From Delphinus delphis (lineage: Eukaryota; Chordata; Mammalia; Artiodactyla; Delphinidae): DNA of 64,000 bases. Location: contig NW_027192672.1 in NCBI RefSeq assembly GCF_949987515.2, positions 558,001 through 622,000 of the forward strand, read 5' to 3'. Below the pieces are notes generated by a model. The model saw only the letters and a program-made list of their open reading frames with translations, did not search any database and was not told the DNA's origin. The translations under genes and the position numbers were made by a program. Shown in pieces: positions 23,707 to 36,671 of this stretch (positions within the stretch are counted from its first letter, which is position 1; the number at the start of each line of letters is the position of its first letter).

Positions 23707-25474
23707 TTGGCCAAAAAGGACGTATGCGTTTTTTCCTGAATATATTCAGGAAAAAACGCATACGCCCTTTTTGGCCAAGTGCATCATTGTGGACGTTCTG
23801 CCTCTTTTCCTATGCTTTCAATGCAATTCCAGTCTACCTTCTGAAATCGGTTTCCTGCAATTCTGCCCCGCTTTCAAGTCCTCTTGGCAGCCTTACTTCA
23901 GTCTATTTTTGGACGATAGCTGTCATTTATAACTCTGCAGGTTTGTGAGTTACAGTGCCCCTGAGCTCCTTTCTTCAACTCGTTTTCTTGTGAGCTGGCT
24001 GCAACACCGCTGGATGGCTTCAGGCCCTAATCTGGTTCCGGCACGGCACGCTGAGCCTTTGGTTAATTCATCTTCCTGCTGGGAAATGAGAGTTAAATTT
24101 GCCCGTCCAGACACCTCCAGCTAGCCTCTCATTGGTTCTCACTATTCCTGTTCATCTTCCGCAGAAATTGCAAACTGGGTCAAACAGGAGGTTAAAGGGA
24201 CTGACTCTCCAAGTCGGGAGAGTGTTAGTAAAGCATCTGGAATGTTGCACCCGAGTACCAGGGTACGAAAACTGAGACATATTTGAACACGTCTCCCGAT
24301 CACATGGTTGATCATACTCTAGGTTCCACATGCATGTTTTAGCTGAAGGAAGAATACCTTAAACCTGGAGAGTTGAGACCCGTGGAATGGGTACCATGCA
24401 ATATGACTTCAAAGGGTCTTCATTTGCTCACCGAACCTCTCCAATCCTATCACTGCTGCGTTTATGCCCCTGTACACATGCTTGATTCTCTTTCGGAGAC
24501 ATAGCAATCCCTAGGTTTTAAGATACTTACTAGTCAGGTACATTCTTAGGCGTTTAATATGCGGTGTTGTGTCCATTTCATTGAGCAAGGAGTAGCTCTT
24601 GTCTATTCCATATTTGGCTTAAGGAACTTTATCTGTGCTCATTTCAATCTCTGGTTTTATGCAGCACCCCAACTCACCTTTACCCTTAAGCAAGAATAAG
24701 TTGGTTTTCTAAATTTGAGACCCTGTTCTGTTCTGTAATTCAGTTCCTGTGTAGCCAAGTTTACATTCCGTGTATTACTGATATCTTATGATGTTTCTTT
24801 TTCTGTGTGACTTATTTCAGTTAAAATCATCATACCTGAATCCACTCATTGTGCTGCTAAGGGCCTTATGACACAGATTTCATTGCTGAGTGATATTGTT
24901 TTGTAAGTAAATACCACAACTTCTTTATCCATTTTTCACTTTCTGCGATGTTGAACTTGTACTGTAAACGAGGTTCTTGTAAACAGAGCCGTTCCAAACT
25001 TTGGGGTGGCTGTGTCTTTTTGATTTTAATTTCCCTAAGCTATAGGACCATAAGTGGAAGTGCCCTAGGTTCTGTTGCTTTGTTTTTTCGATGTTTCAGG
25101 AAACACCATACACTTCTCCCGAGTGGTTGTTGGCAATTTACATCCCGCCCTTCAGCATAACAAGGCTCCCAGTTCTCCATGGCCTGTCCTGCCTTTCTGG
25201 ATTTTACACTTTTTTCAGATGGCACTTTTGACCGGGGGGAAGTGAGACTTCATTGTAGTGCAGATTTCCTTTGCAAGCTTGCTTGGTTGGCCAAAAGGGG
25301 CGTATGCGTTTTTTCCTGAATATATTCAGGAAAAAACGCATACGCCCTTTTTGGCCAAGTGCATCATTGTGGACGTTCTGCCTCTTTTCCTATGCTTTCA
25401 ATGCAATTCCAGTCTACCTCCTGAAATCGGTTTCCTGCAATTCTGCCCCGCTTTCAAGTCCTCTTGGCAGCCTT
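23103..25474 (+). repeat. Dimer repeat copy 2
   Basis: Twin of 19,943-22,314 (offset 3,160 bp). It is the most recent exchange visible in array A, because no substitution separates the copies. An assembly duplication cannot be excluded from sequence alone. Confidence 0.85.
23707..25286 (+). repeat. Satellite monomer A16 (1,580 bp)
   Basis: No difference seen from A14 along its whole length. Confidence 0.9.
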
Positions 25475-26866
25475 CCTTCAGTCAATTTTTGGACGATAGC
25501 TGTCATGTATAACTCTGCAGGTTTGTGAATTACAGTGCCCCTGAGCTCCTTTCTTCAACTCGATTTCTTGTGACCTGGCCGCAACACTGCAGGATGGCTT
25601 CAAGCCCTAATCTGGTTCCGGCCCGGCATGCTGAGCCTTTGGTTAATTCCTCTTCCTGGTGGGAAATGAGAGTTAAATTTGCCCGTCCAGACACCTCCAG
25701 CTAGCCTCTCATTGGTTCTCGCTATTCCTGTTCATCTTCCGCAGAAATTGCAAACTGGGCCAAACAGGAGGTTAAAGGGACTGACTCTCCAAGTGGGGAG
25801 AGTGTTAGTAAAGCGTCTGGAATGTTGCACCCGAGTACCAGGGGAGGAAAACTGAGACATATTTGAACACGTCTCCCGATCACATGGTTGATCATACTCT
25901 AGGTTCCACATGCATGTTTTAGCTGAAGGAAGAATACCTTAAACCTGGGTAGTTGAAACCCGTGGAATGGGTACCATGCAATATGACTTCAAAGGGTCTT
26001 CATTTGCTCACCGAACCTCTCCAATCCTATCACTGCTGCGTTTATGCCCCTGTACACATGCTTGATTCTCTTTCGGAGACATAGCAATCCATAGGTTTTA
26101 AGATACTTACTAGTCAGGTACATTCTTAGGCGTTTAATATGGGGTGTTGAGTCCATTTCTTTGAGCAAGGAGTAGCTCTTGTCTATTCCATATGTGACTT
26201 AAGGAACTTTATCTGTGCTCATTTCAATCTCTGGTTTTATGCAGCACCCCAACTCACCTTTCCCCTTAAGCAAGCATAAGTTGGTTTTCTAAATTTGAGA
26301 CCCTATTCTGTTCTGTAATTCAGTTCCTGTGTAGCCAAGTTTCCATTCCGTGTATTACTGATATCTTATGATGTTTCTTTTTCTGTGTGACTTATTTCAG
26401 ATAGAATCATCATACCTGAATCCACTCATTGTGCTGCTAAGTGCCTGATGACACAGATTTCATTGCTGAGTGATATTGCTTTGTAAGTAAATACCACAAC
26501 TTCTTTATCCATTTTTCACTTTCTGCGATGTTGAACTTGTACTGTAAACGAGGTTCTTGTAAACAGAGCCGTTCCAAACTTTGGGGTGGCTGTGTCTTTT
26601 TGATTTTAATTTCCCTAAGCTATAGGACCATAAGTGGAAGTGCCCTAGGCTCTGTTGCTTTGTTTTTTAGATGTTTCAGGAAACACCATACACTTCTCCC
26701 GAGTGGTTGTTGGCAATTTACATCCCGCCCTTCAGCATAACAAGGCTCCCAGTTCTCCATGGCCTGTCCTGCCTTTCTGGATTTTACACTTTTTTCAGAT
26801 GGCCCTTTTGACCGGGGGGAAGTGAGACTTCATTGTAGTGCAGATTTCCTTTGCAAGCTTGCTTGG
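25287..26866 (+). repeat. Satellite monomer A17 (1,580 bp)
   Basis: Starts as the twin of A15, then gains private changes from 25,475 on (CCTTCCTTCAGTCAATTT, CATGTATAAC, CCATATGTGACTT). Confidence 0.9.
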
Positions 26867-28445
26867 TTGGCCAAAAAGGGCGTATGCGTTTTTTCCTGAA
26901 TATATTCGGGAAAAAACGCATACGCCCTTTTTGGCCAAGTGCATCATTGTGGACGTTCTGCCTCTTTTCCTATGCTTTCAATGCAATTCCAGTCTACCTC
27001 CTGAAATCGGTTTCCTGCAATTCTGCCCCGCTTTCAAGTCCTCTTGGCAGCCTTACTTCAGTCTATTTTTGGACGATAGCTGTCATTTATAACTCTGCAG
27101 GTTTGTGAATTACAGTGCCCCTGAGCTCCTTTCTTCAACTTGCTTTCTTGTGACCTGGCCGCAACACCGCAGGATGGCTTCAGGCCCTAATCTGGTTCCG
27201 GCACGGCACGCTGAGCCTTTGGTTATTTCCTCTTCCTGGTGGGAAATGAGAGTTAAATTTGCCCGTCCAGACACCTTCAGCTAGCCTCTCATTGGTTCTC
27301 GCTATTCCTGTTCATCTTCCGCAGAAATTGCAAACTGGGCCAAACAGGAGGTTAAAGGCGCTGACTCTCCAAGTGGGGAGAATGTTAGTAAAGCGTCTGG
27401 AATGTTGCACCCGAGTACCAGGGGAGGAAAACTGAGACATATTTGAACACGTCTCCCGTTCACATGGTTGATCATACTTGGGTTCCACATGCATGTTTTA
27501 GCTGAAGGAAGAATACCTTAAACCTGGAGAGTTGAGACCCGTGGAATGGGTACCATGCAATATGACTTCAAAGGGTCTTCATTTGCTCACCGAACCTCTC
27601 CAATCCTATCACTGCTGCGTTTATGCCCCTGTACACATGCTTGATTCTCTTTCGGAGACATAGCAATCCATAGGTTTTAAGATACTTACTAGTCAGGTAC
27701 ATTCTTAGGCGTTTAATATGGGGTGTTGAGTCCATTTCGTTGAGCAAGGAGTAGCTCTTGTCTATTCCATATTTGGCTTAAGGAACTTTATCTGTGCTCA
27801 TTTCAATCTCTGGTTTTATGCAGCACCCCAACTCACCTTTACCCTTAAGCAAGAATAAGTTGGTTTTCTAAATTTGAGACCCTGTTCTGTTCTGTAATTC
27901 AGTTCCTGTGTAGCCAAGTTTCCATTCCGTGTATTACTGATATCTTATGATGTTTCTTTTTCTGTGTGACTTATTTCAGTTAGAATAATCATACCTGAAT
28001 CCACTCATTGTGCTGCTAAGGGCCTGATGACACAGATTTCATTGCTGAGTGATATTGCTTTGTAAGTAAATACCACAACTTCTTTATACATTTTTCACTT
28101 TCTGCGATGTTGAACTTGTACTGTAAACGAGGTTCTTGTAAACAGAGCCGTTCCAAACTTTGGGGTGGCTGTGTCTTTTTGATTTTAATTTCCCTAAGCT
28201 ATAGGACCATAAGTGGAAGTGCCCTAGGTTCTGTTGCTTTGTTTTTTAGATGTTTCAGGAAACACCATACACTTCTCCCGAGTGGTTGTTGGCAATTTAC
28301 ATCCCGCCCATCAGCATAACAAGGCTCCCAGTTCTCCATGGCCAGTCCTGCCTTTCTGGATTTTACACTTTTTACAGATGGCCCTTTTGACCAAGGGGAA
28401 GTGAGACTTCATTGTAGTGCAGATTTCCTTTGCAAGCTTGCTTGG
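26867..28445 (+). repeat. Satellite monomer A18 (1,579 bp)
   Basis: One right-arm hairpin mismatch (ATATTCGGGAAA) shared with A20; one base lost in CATACTTGGG near 27,478. Confidence 0.9.
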
Positions 28446-30025
28446 TTGGCCAAAAAGGGCGTATGCGTTTTTTCCTGAATATATTCAGGAAAAAACGCAT
28501 ACGCCCTTTTTGGCCAAGTGCATCATTGTGGACGTTCTGCCTCTTTTCCTATGCTTTCAATGCAATTCCAGTCTACCTCCTGAAATCGGTTTCCTGCAAT
28601 TCTGCCCCGCTTTCAAGTCCTCTTGGCAGCCTTACTTCAGTCTATTTTTGGACGATAGCTGTCATTTATAACTCTGCAGGTTTGTGAATTATAGTGCCCC
28701 TGAGCTCCTTTCTTCAACTCGCTTTCTTTTGAGCTGGCCGCAACACCGCAGGATGGCCTCAGGCCTTAATCTGGTTCCGGTACGGCACGCTGAGCCTTTG
28801 GTTATTTCCTCTTCCTGGTGGGAAATGAGAGTTAAATTTGCCCGTCCAGACACCTCCAGCTAGCCTCTCATTGGTTCTCGCTATTCCTGTTCATCTTCCG
28901 CAGAAATTGCAAACTGGGCCAAACATTAGGTTAAAGGGACTGACTCTCCAAGTGGGGAGAGTGTTAGTAAAGCGTCTGGAATGTTGCACCCGAGTACCAG
29001 GGGAGGAAAACTGAGACATATTTGAACACGTCTCCCGATCACATGGTTGATCATACTCTGGGTTCCACATGCATATTTTAGCTGAAGGAAGAATACCTAA
29101 AACCTCGGTAGTTGAAACCCGTGGAATGGGTACCATGCAATATGACTTCAAAGGGTCTTCATTTGCTCACCGAACCTCTCCAATCCTATCACTGCTGCGT
29201 TTATGCCCCTGTACACATGCTTGATTCTCTTTCGGAGATATAGCAATCCATAGGTTTTAAGATACTTACTAGTCAGGTACATTCTTAGGCGTTTAATATG
29301 CGGTGTTGAGTCCATTTCGTTGAGCAAGGAGTAGCTCTTGTCTATTCCATATTTGGCTTAAGGAACTTTATCTGTGCTCATTTCAATCTCTGGTTTTATG
29401 CAGCACCCCAACTCACCTTTCCCCTTAAGCAAGCATAAGTTGGTTTTCTAAATTTGAGACCCTGTTCTGTTTTGGAATGCAGTTCCTGTGTAGCCAAGTT
29501 TACATTCCGTGTATTAGTGATATCTTATGATGTTTCTTTTTCTTTGTGACTTATTTCAGTTAGAATCATCGTACCTGAATCCACTCATTATGCTGCTACG
29601 GGCCTGATGACATAGATTTCATTGCTGAGTGATACTGCATTGTACGTAAGTACCACAAGTTCTTTATCCATTTTTCACTTTCTGTGATATTGAACTTGTA
29701 CGGTAAAAGAGGTTTTTGTAAACGGAGGCGTCCCAAACTTTGGGGTGGCTGTGTCTTTTTGATTTTAATTTCCCTAAGCTATAGGACCATAAGTGGCAGT
29801 GCCCTAGGCTCTGTTGCTTTGTTTTTTAGATGTTTCAGGAAACACCATACACTTCTCCCGAGTGTCTGTTGGCAATTTACATCCCGCCCATCAGCATAAC
29901 AAGGCTCCCAGTTCTCCATGGCCTGTCCTGCCTTTCTGGATTTTACACTTTTTTCAGATGGCCCTTTTGACCAGGGGGAAGTGAGACTTCATTGTAGTGC
30001 AGATTTCCTTTGCAAGCTTGCTTGG
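28446..30025 (+). repeat. Satellite monomer A19 (1,580 bp)
   Basis: The last ~500 bp carry variants otherwise seen in A21, array C and array B (CATTATGCTGCTACGGGCC, GATACTGCATTGTACGTAAG), a sign of mixing with an older subfamily. Confidence 0.9.
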
Positions 30026-31601
30026 TTGGCCAAAAAGGGCGTATGCGTTTTTTCCTGAATATATTCGGGAAAAAACGCATACGCCCTTTTTGGCCAAGTG
30101 CATCATTGTGGACGTTCTGCCTCTTTTCCTATGCTTTCAATACAATTCCAGTCTACCTCCTGAAATCGGTTTCCTGCAATTCTGCCCCGCTTTCAAGTCC
30201 TCTTGGCAGCCTTACTTCAGTCTATTTTTGGACGATAGCTGTCATTTATAACTCTGCAGGTTTGTGAATTACAGTGCCCCTGAGCTCCTTTCTTCAACTC
30301 GCTTTCTTGTGAGCTGGCCGCAACACCGCAGGATGGCTTCAGGCCCTAATCTGGTTCCGGCACGGCACGCTGAGCCTTTGGTTAATTCCTCTTCCTGGTG
30401 GGAAATGATAGTTAAATTTGCCCGTCCAGACACCTCCAGCTAGTCTCTCATTGCTTCTCGCTATTCCTGTTCATCTTCCGCAGAAATTGCAAACGGGGCC
30501 AAACAGGAGGTAAAGGCGCTGACTCTCCAAGTGGGGAGAGTGTTAGTAAAGCGTCTGGAATGTTGCACCCGAGTACCAGGGTACGAAAACTGACACATAT
30601 TTGAACACGTCTCCCGATCACATGGTTGATCATACTTGGGTTCCACATGCATGTTTTAGCTGAAGGAAGAATACCTAAAACCTGGGTAGTTGAAACCCGT
30701 GGAACGGGTACCATGCAATATGACTTCAAAGGGTCTTCATTTGCTCACCGAACCTCTCCAATCCTATCACTGCTGCGTTTATGCCCCTGTACACATGCTT
30801 GATTCTCTTTCGGAGACATAGCAATCCATAGGTTTTAAGATACTTACTAGTCAGGTACATTCTTAGGCGTTTAATATGCGGTGTTGAGTCCATTTCGTTG
30901 AGCAAGGAGTAGCTCTTGTCTATTCCATATTTGGCTTGAGGAACTTTATCTGTGCTCATTTCAATCTCTGGTTTTATGCAGCACCCCAACTCACCTTTAC
31001 CCTTAAGCAAGCATAAGTTGTTTTTCTAAATTTGAGACCCTGTTCTGTTCTTTAATTCAGTTCCTGTGTAGCCAAGTTTACATTCCGTGTATTACTGATA
31101 TCTTATGATGTTTCTTTTTCTGTGTGACTTATTTCAGTTAGAATCATCATACCTGAATCCACTCATTGTGCTGCTAAGGGCCTGATGACACAGATTTCAT
31201 TGCTGAGTGATATTGCTTTGTAAGTAAATACCACAACTTCTTTCTCCATTTTTCACTTTCTGCGATGTTGAACTTGTACTGTAAACGAGGTTCTTGTAAA
31301 CAGAGCCGTTCCAAACTTTGGGGTGGCTGTGTCTTTTTGATTTTAATTTCCCTAAGCTATAGGACCATAAGTGGAAGTGCCCGAGGTTCTGTTGCTTTGT
31401 TTTTTAGATGTTTCAGGAAACACCATACACTTCTCCCGAGTGTCTGTTGGCAATTTACATCCCGCCCATCAGCATAACAATGATCCCAGTTCTCAATGGC
31501 CTGTTGCCTTTCTGGATTTTACACTTTTTTCAGATGGCCCTTTTGACCGGGGGGAAGTGAGACTTCATTGTAGTGCAGATTTCCTTTGCAAGCTTGCTTG
31601 G
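30026..31601 (+). repeat. Satellite monomer A20 (1,576 bp)
   Basis: Four bases short: losses in GGAGGTAAAGG near 30,510, CATACTTGGG near 30,635 and GGCCTGTTGCC near 31,500. Mixed haplotype: AAGTGGGG with CAGGGTACG. Confidence 0.9.
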
Positions 31602-33180
31602 TTGGCCAAAAAGGGCGTATGCGTTTTTTCCTGAATATATTCAGGAAAAAACGCATACGCCCTTTTTGGCCAAGTGCATCATTGTGGACGTTCTGCCTCT
31701 TTTCCTATGCTTTCAATGCAATTCCAGTCTACCTCCTGAAATCGGTTTCCTGCAATTCTGCCCCGCTTTCAAGTCCTCTTGGCAGCCTTACTTCAGTCTA
31801 TTTTTGGACGATAGCTGTCATTTATAACTCTGCAGGTTTGTGAATTACAGTGCCCCTGAGCTCCTTTCTTAAACTCTCTTTCTTTTGAGCTGGCCGCAAC
31901 ACCGCAGGATGGCTTCAGGCCCTAATCTGGTTCCGGCACGGCACGCTGAGCCTTTGGTTAATTCCTCTTCCTGGTGGGAAATGAGAGTTAAATTTGCCCG
32001 TCCAGACACCTCCAGCTAGCCTCTCATTAGTTCTCGCTATTCCTGTTCATCTTCCGCAGAAATTGCAAACTGTGCCAAACAGGAGGTTAAAGGGACTGAC
32101 TCTCCAAGTCGGGAGAGTGTTAGTAAAGCGTCTGGAATGTTGCACCCGAGTACCATGGTACGAAAACTGAGACATATTTGAACACGTCTCCCGATCACAT
32201 GGTTGATCATACTCTGGGTTCCACATGCATGTTTTAGTTGAAGGAAGAATACCTTAAACCTGGGTAGTTGAAACCCGTGGAATGGGTACCATGCAATATG
32301 ACTTCAAAGGGTCTTCATTTGCTCACAGAACCTCTCCAATCCTATCACTGCTGCGTTTATGCCCCTGTACACACGCTTGATTCTCTTTTGGAGACATAGC
32401 AATCCATAGGTTTTAAGATACTTACTAGTCACGTACATTCTTAGGCGTTTAATATGGGGTGTTGAGTCCATTTCGTTGAGCAAGGAGTAGCTCTTGTCTA
32501 TTCCATATTTGGCTTAAGGAACTTTATCTGTGCTCATTTCAATCTCTGGTTTTATACAGCACCCCAACTCACCTTCCCCGTTAAGCAAGCGTAAGTTGGT
32601 TTTCTGAACTTGAGACACTGTTCTGTTTTGTAATTCAGTTCATGTGTAGCCAAGTTCACATTCTGTGTATTAGTGATAACTTATGATGTTTCTTTTCTGT
32701 GTGACTTATTTCAGTTCGAATCATCATACCTGAATCCACTCATTATGCTGCTACGGGCCTGATGACATAGATTTCATTGCTGAGTGATATTGCATTGTAC
32801 GTAAGTACCACAACTTCTTTATCCATTTTTCACTTTCTGCGATATTGAACTTGTACCGTAAACGAGGTTCTTGTAAACAGAGGCGTCCCAAACTTTGGGG
32901 TGGCTGTGTCTTTTTGATTTTAATTTCCCTAAGCTATAGGACCATAAGTGGCAGTGCCCTATGCTCTGTTGCTTTGTTTTTTAGATGTTTCAGGAAACAC
33001 CATACACTTCTCCAGAGTGGCTGTTGGCAATTTACATCCCGCCCATCAGCATAAGAAGGCTCCCAGTTCTCCATGGCCTGTTGTGCCTTTATGGATTCTA
33101 CACTTTTTTCAGATGGCCCTTTTGACCAGGTGGAAGTGAGACTTCATTGTAGTGCAGATTTCCTTTGCAAGCTTGCTTGG
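31602..33180 (+). repeat. Satellite monomer A21 (1,579 bp), array-edge type
   Basis: Last young unit before the diverged edge. From about 32,570 its sequence (AAGCAAGCGTAAGTTGG, GTTCGAATCATC, TGCATTGTACGTAAGT) is close to 44,170-44,780, so the homology of the 11.6-kb duplication reaches into it at roughly 97-98 %. Confidence 0.9.
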
Positions 33181-34929
33181 TTGGCCAAAAAGTGCGTATG
33201 CGTTTTTTCCTGAATATATTCAGCAAAAAACGCATACGCCCTTTTTGGCCAAGTGCATCATTGTCGAGTTTCTGACTCTCTTCATATGTTTCAATGCAAT
33301 TCCAGTCTACCTCCTGAAATCGGTTTCCTGCAATTCTGCCTTGCTTTCAATGCCTCTTCATAGCCTTACCTCAATATATTTTTTAAAAATAGTTGGCCTT
33401 TATAACTCTGCAGGTTTTTGAATTGCAGTGGCCCTTAGCTCCATTTTTTAGCTCTTATTTTTGTGGTCTTGCCCCGTAACCACAGGATTCCTTGAAGCCC
33501 TATTTTTCTTCTGGGGCACCTTGCTGTGCCTTTGGTTAATTCTTCTTACTGATGTGATATTAGAGTGACATGTGCCCATTGAAACCGCTACAGCTAGTTT
33601 CTCACTGGTTCCCCCTATTCCCATTCATCCTCTGCACTAACTGCAGACTGTGCGATACCAGAACTTAAAGGCATTGACTCCATGTGGGGATGTTGTTAGT
33701 AAAGCGGCTGGAATGTCGATCCGGAGCCCCAGGAGAGGAAAAATGAGGTGCGTTTTAGAAACCTTTCCCGATCATATGGTATACCAGTCGCTGGGTTTCC
33801 CAAGCATGGTTTAGCTGTAGGAAGATTCCCTTCAACCTGGAGTGTTGGGACCCTTGGACTGAGTAGCATGAAGTATTGCATTAAACTTTCGGCAGTTGCT
33901 CACCAAAGCTCACCAATCCTGTCAGCCCCAAGTGTCCAGCCTTATGTCTTATCCAGCTGTGGGTTTATATGTGGTCAATCCAGGTTGCATCACAGCCCCT
34001 GAGCGAATTTTGTAAGAATTTTTCTCTCTTTCATTGTTTCAGCGTTTTGTTTTTAAAATTTATTTCTATAATGGGGTTTAGCTCATTTTCACTGCTGTGT
34101 TTGTGCCGCTCTGCACACACTTGATTCCCTTATGGAGATATATCAATACATGGGTTTTAAGATTCTTATTCCTCAGATATATTTCTCTGCGGTGTATAGG
34201 GTGTGTTGAGGTCAGTTCATTGAGCAAGGTGTAGATCTTGTCTAATACCTATTTGGTTTATTGAACGGTATCTGTGCTAATTTCAAACTCTGGTTTTATG
34301 CATCACCCCACCTCTCCTTTCCCCTTAAGCTGACATAAGTGTGTTTTCTAAATGTGAGACACTGTTCTGTTCTGTAATTCATTTCTTGTGCAGCCATATT
34401 TACCCTCCCTCTATAAGTGATATCTTATGATATGTTTCTTTTTCTGTTTGACTTATTTCAAGTAGTATTATCGGACCTAAATCCACTCTTTATCCTTCTA
34501 CTAGCCTTATTACATTGATTTCATGGTGAAGAGATATTCCATTGTACATAAGTACCACATCTTCTTTATCCATTGTTCTCTTTCCTGGGATATTTAAGGT
34601 GTACTGAAGTTGAGGTTCTTGTAAACAGAGTAGCCCTAAACTGTGGTGTGCTTGTGTCTTGTTGATTTTTAGACTTCCCTAGATATACTCCCATGATTGG
34701 AAGTGTCCTATGCTCTGTAGCTCTGTTTTTTAGATGATTTAGGAACCACCATACACTTCTCCAGAGTGGCTCTCGGCAGTTCACACACTGCCCATCAGCG
34801 TATAAATGCTCCCTGTTCTCCATGGCCTGTCCTGCATTTCTGGTTTTTACAATTTTTTAGGATGGCCCTTTTGACCGGTGGGAAGTGAGACTTCTTTGTT
34901 GTGCACATTTGCATTGCTTGCTTGCTTCG
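33181..34929 (+). repeat. Diverged long monomer alpha (1,749 bp)
   Basis: Its hairpin is nearly intact (a left-arm GTGCG and a right-arm CAGCAAAA mismatch). The unit is clearly diverged from about 33,345 on. It keeps about 167 bp (33,922-34,088) that young units lack; this holds the T-rich end of the antisense L1 (TTTTTAAAATTTATTTC near 34,050). The L1-derived part spans roughly 34,040-34,915. The length matches the ~1,760-bp form known from other cetaceans. Second copy at 44,781-46,530. Confidence 0.85.
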
Positions 34930-36671
34930 TTGCCCATAAAGTGCGTATGCGTTTTTTCCTGGATATAATCAGGAAAAAACGCATACGCCCTTTTGGGCCA
35001 ACTGCATCATTGTCGAAATTCTGCCGCTTTTCATGTGCGTTAAAGACGAGTCCAATCTATCTCTTGAAATCTGTTTCTTGCAATTCTGTCTTGCATTCAG
35101 ATCCTCTTCTTTGCCTTACCTCAACATATTTTTGGACGTTAGTTTTCATTTATAACTCTGCAGGTTTGTGAATTGCAGTGACCCTGAGCTCCATTTTTTA
35201 AGTTGCTCTTTTGTGAGCTGGCCTCAAACCCGCAGGATTGCTTCAGGCCCTATTTTGGCTCCGGCGAGGCAGGCTGAGCCTTTCTTTAATTCTTATTCTT
35301 AATGGGAAATTAGAGTGATATGTGCCCATCCAAACCCCTACAACTCTTCTCTCATTGGTTCCCCCTCTTCCCGTTCATCCTCCTCACAATTTGCAAAATG
35401 TGTGAAACAGAAGTTTAAATGTGCTGATTCTCCAAGTGGGGAGATTCTAAGTAGCGTGGCTGGAATGGTGAACAGGAGCACCAGGAGAGGATAAATGAGG
35501 TGCATTTTAGACACATCTCCCGATCACATGGTGTACAGTCCTCTGGGTTTTCCATGCATGTTTTAGCTGTAGGAAGATCCCTTGAACCTGCAGATTTGGG
35601 ACCCATTGAATGGGTACCAGGTAGTATTACTTTAAAGGGTGTGCATTTCCTCACCCAACCTCACATTTCTCTTAGCGCAAACAGTTTCCAGCCTTATGTC
35701 TCATCCTGCTGTGGGTCTAGATGTGTTCAATCCATGTTGCATCACCGTCCCTGAGGAAAAGTTGTAAGAGGTTTTCTCTGTCTCTCTGTCGTTTATTTTT
35801 TTCAATTTATTACTATATTGGTTACAGCTGATTTTCAAAGCTCTGTTTCTTGCTGCTGTACATCCACTTGATTCGCGTACAGAGAGACATCAATAAATTC
35901 TTTTTCAGATTCTTACCAGTCGTATATATTCTTTTCCGGTGACTTGAGTGTGCTGAGTGCAGTTCTTTTAGCTACCGTGTAGGCCTTGTTGATTATCAGT
36001 TTGGTATTTGGAATGGTATCTTTGCTAATTTCAACCTCCTGGATGATGCCTCACCCCTCCCCACCTTTCCCGTTTAGCAGCCTTATGCGTGTTTTCTACA
36101 TATTTGACTATGTTTTTGTTTTGTAATTTATTTCATGTGTAGCCATTTTGGATTCCACCTTTAAGTGATATCTTATGATATGTGTCTTTTTCTTTTTGAA
36201 TTCTGTCACTTAGAATGATCATACGTAACTCCTCCGGAGTTGTTACAACTGGCCATATTTCATTGATTTCCAGGCTGAATAATATTCCACTCTACCTAAG
36301 TACCACACCTCTATCCATTTTTTCCCTCCAGAGACATTTAAGTTATATCCTAGTCGAGGATCTTTTAAACAGAGAGGGGGTAAACATTGGGGTGCCTGTG
36401 TCCTCTCGATTTTTGTTTTTCCCAAGATATACGCCCATGAGTGCAAGTGCCCTATGCTCTGTAGCTCATTTTTTAGATGCTTTAGTAAACACAATACACT
36501 TCTCCAGAATGGCCGTTGGCAATATACATTTCCACTATAAGTCTCACAGGGCTCCCTCTTCTCGTTGCCCTGTCCTGCATTTCTGTTGTTTACGCTTTAT
36601 GAGGATGGCTCTTCTGACTGATGCGAAGTGATATCTTTTGTAGTATTGACTTCCAGTGCCCACCTGTTTGG
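34930..36671 (+). repeat. Diverged long monomer beta (1,742 bp)
   Basis: More diverged than alpha. The hairpin at 34,930-35,001 keeps long pairing arms with a few mismatches (CCCATAAAGTGCG; GGATATAATC). The 167-bp segment is present, and the L1 3' end is easier to recognise here than in young units (TTGCTGCTGTACATCCACTTGATTC region; ATTCTTTTTCAGATTCTTACC region). Second copy 46,531-48,272. Confidence 0.85.

Larger units (their letters stand above)
1..33180 (+). repeat. Satellite array A: 21 tandem ~1,580-bp monomers (common cetacean satellite type)
   Basis: Twenty-one complete head-to-tail units follow an 11-bp tail of the preceding unit. Taking the start of the internal hairpin as phase zero, units start at 12, 1590, 3170, 4750, 6328, 7908, 9488, 11071, 12649, 14229, 15809, 17387, 18967, 20547, 22127, 23707, 25287, 26867, 28446, 30026 and 31602. 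Spacings are 1,576-1,583 bp. Units differ by a few percent. Each has one AAGCTT just left of the hairpin and normally one GGTACC near unit position 690, so HindIII should give a 1.58-kb ladder. Length and composition match what I remember of the common cetacean satellite. No gene, RNA gene or CENP-B box was found in the units. Confidence 0.95.

Noticed and set aside
1..33180. CENP-B box, telomeric or rDNA repeats in the satellite
   Set aside because: No match to the CENP-B box pattern was found in the monomer, and no TTAGGG arrays or rRNA-like sequence were seen. A centromeric role therefore has no direct sequence support.
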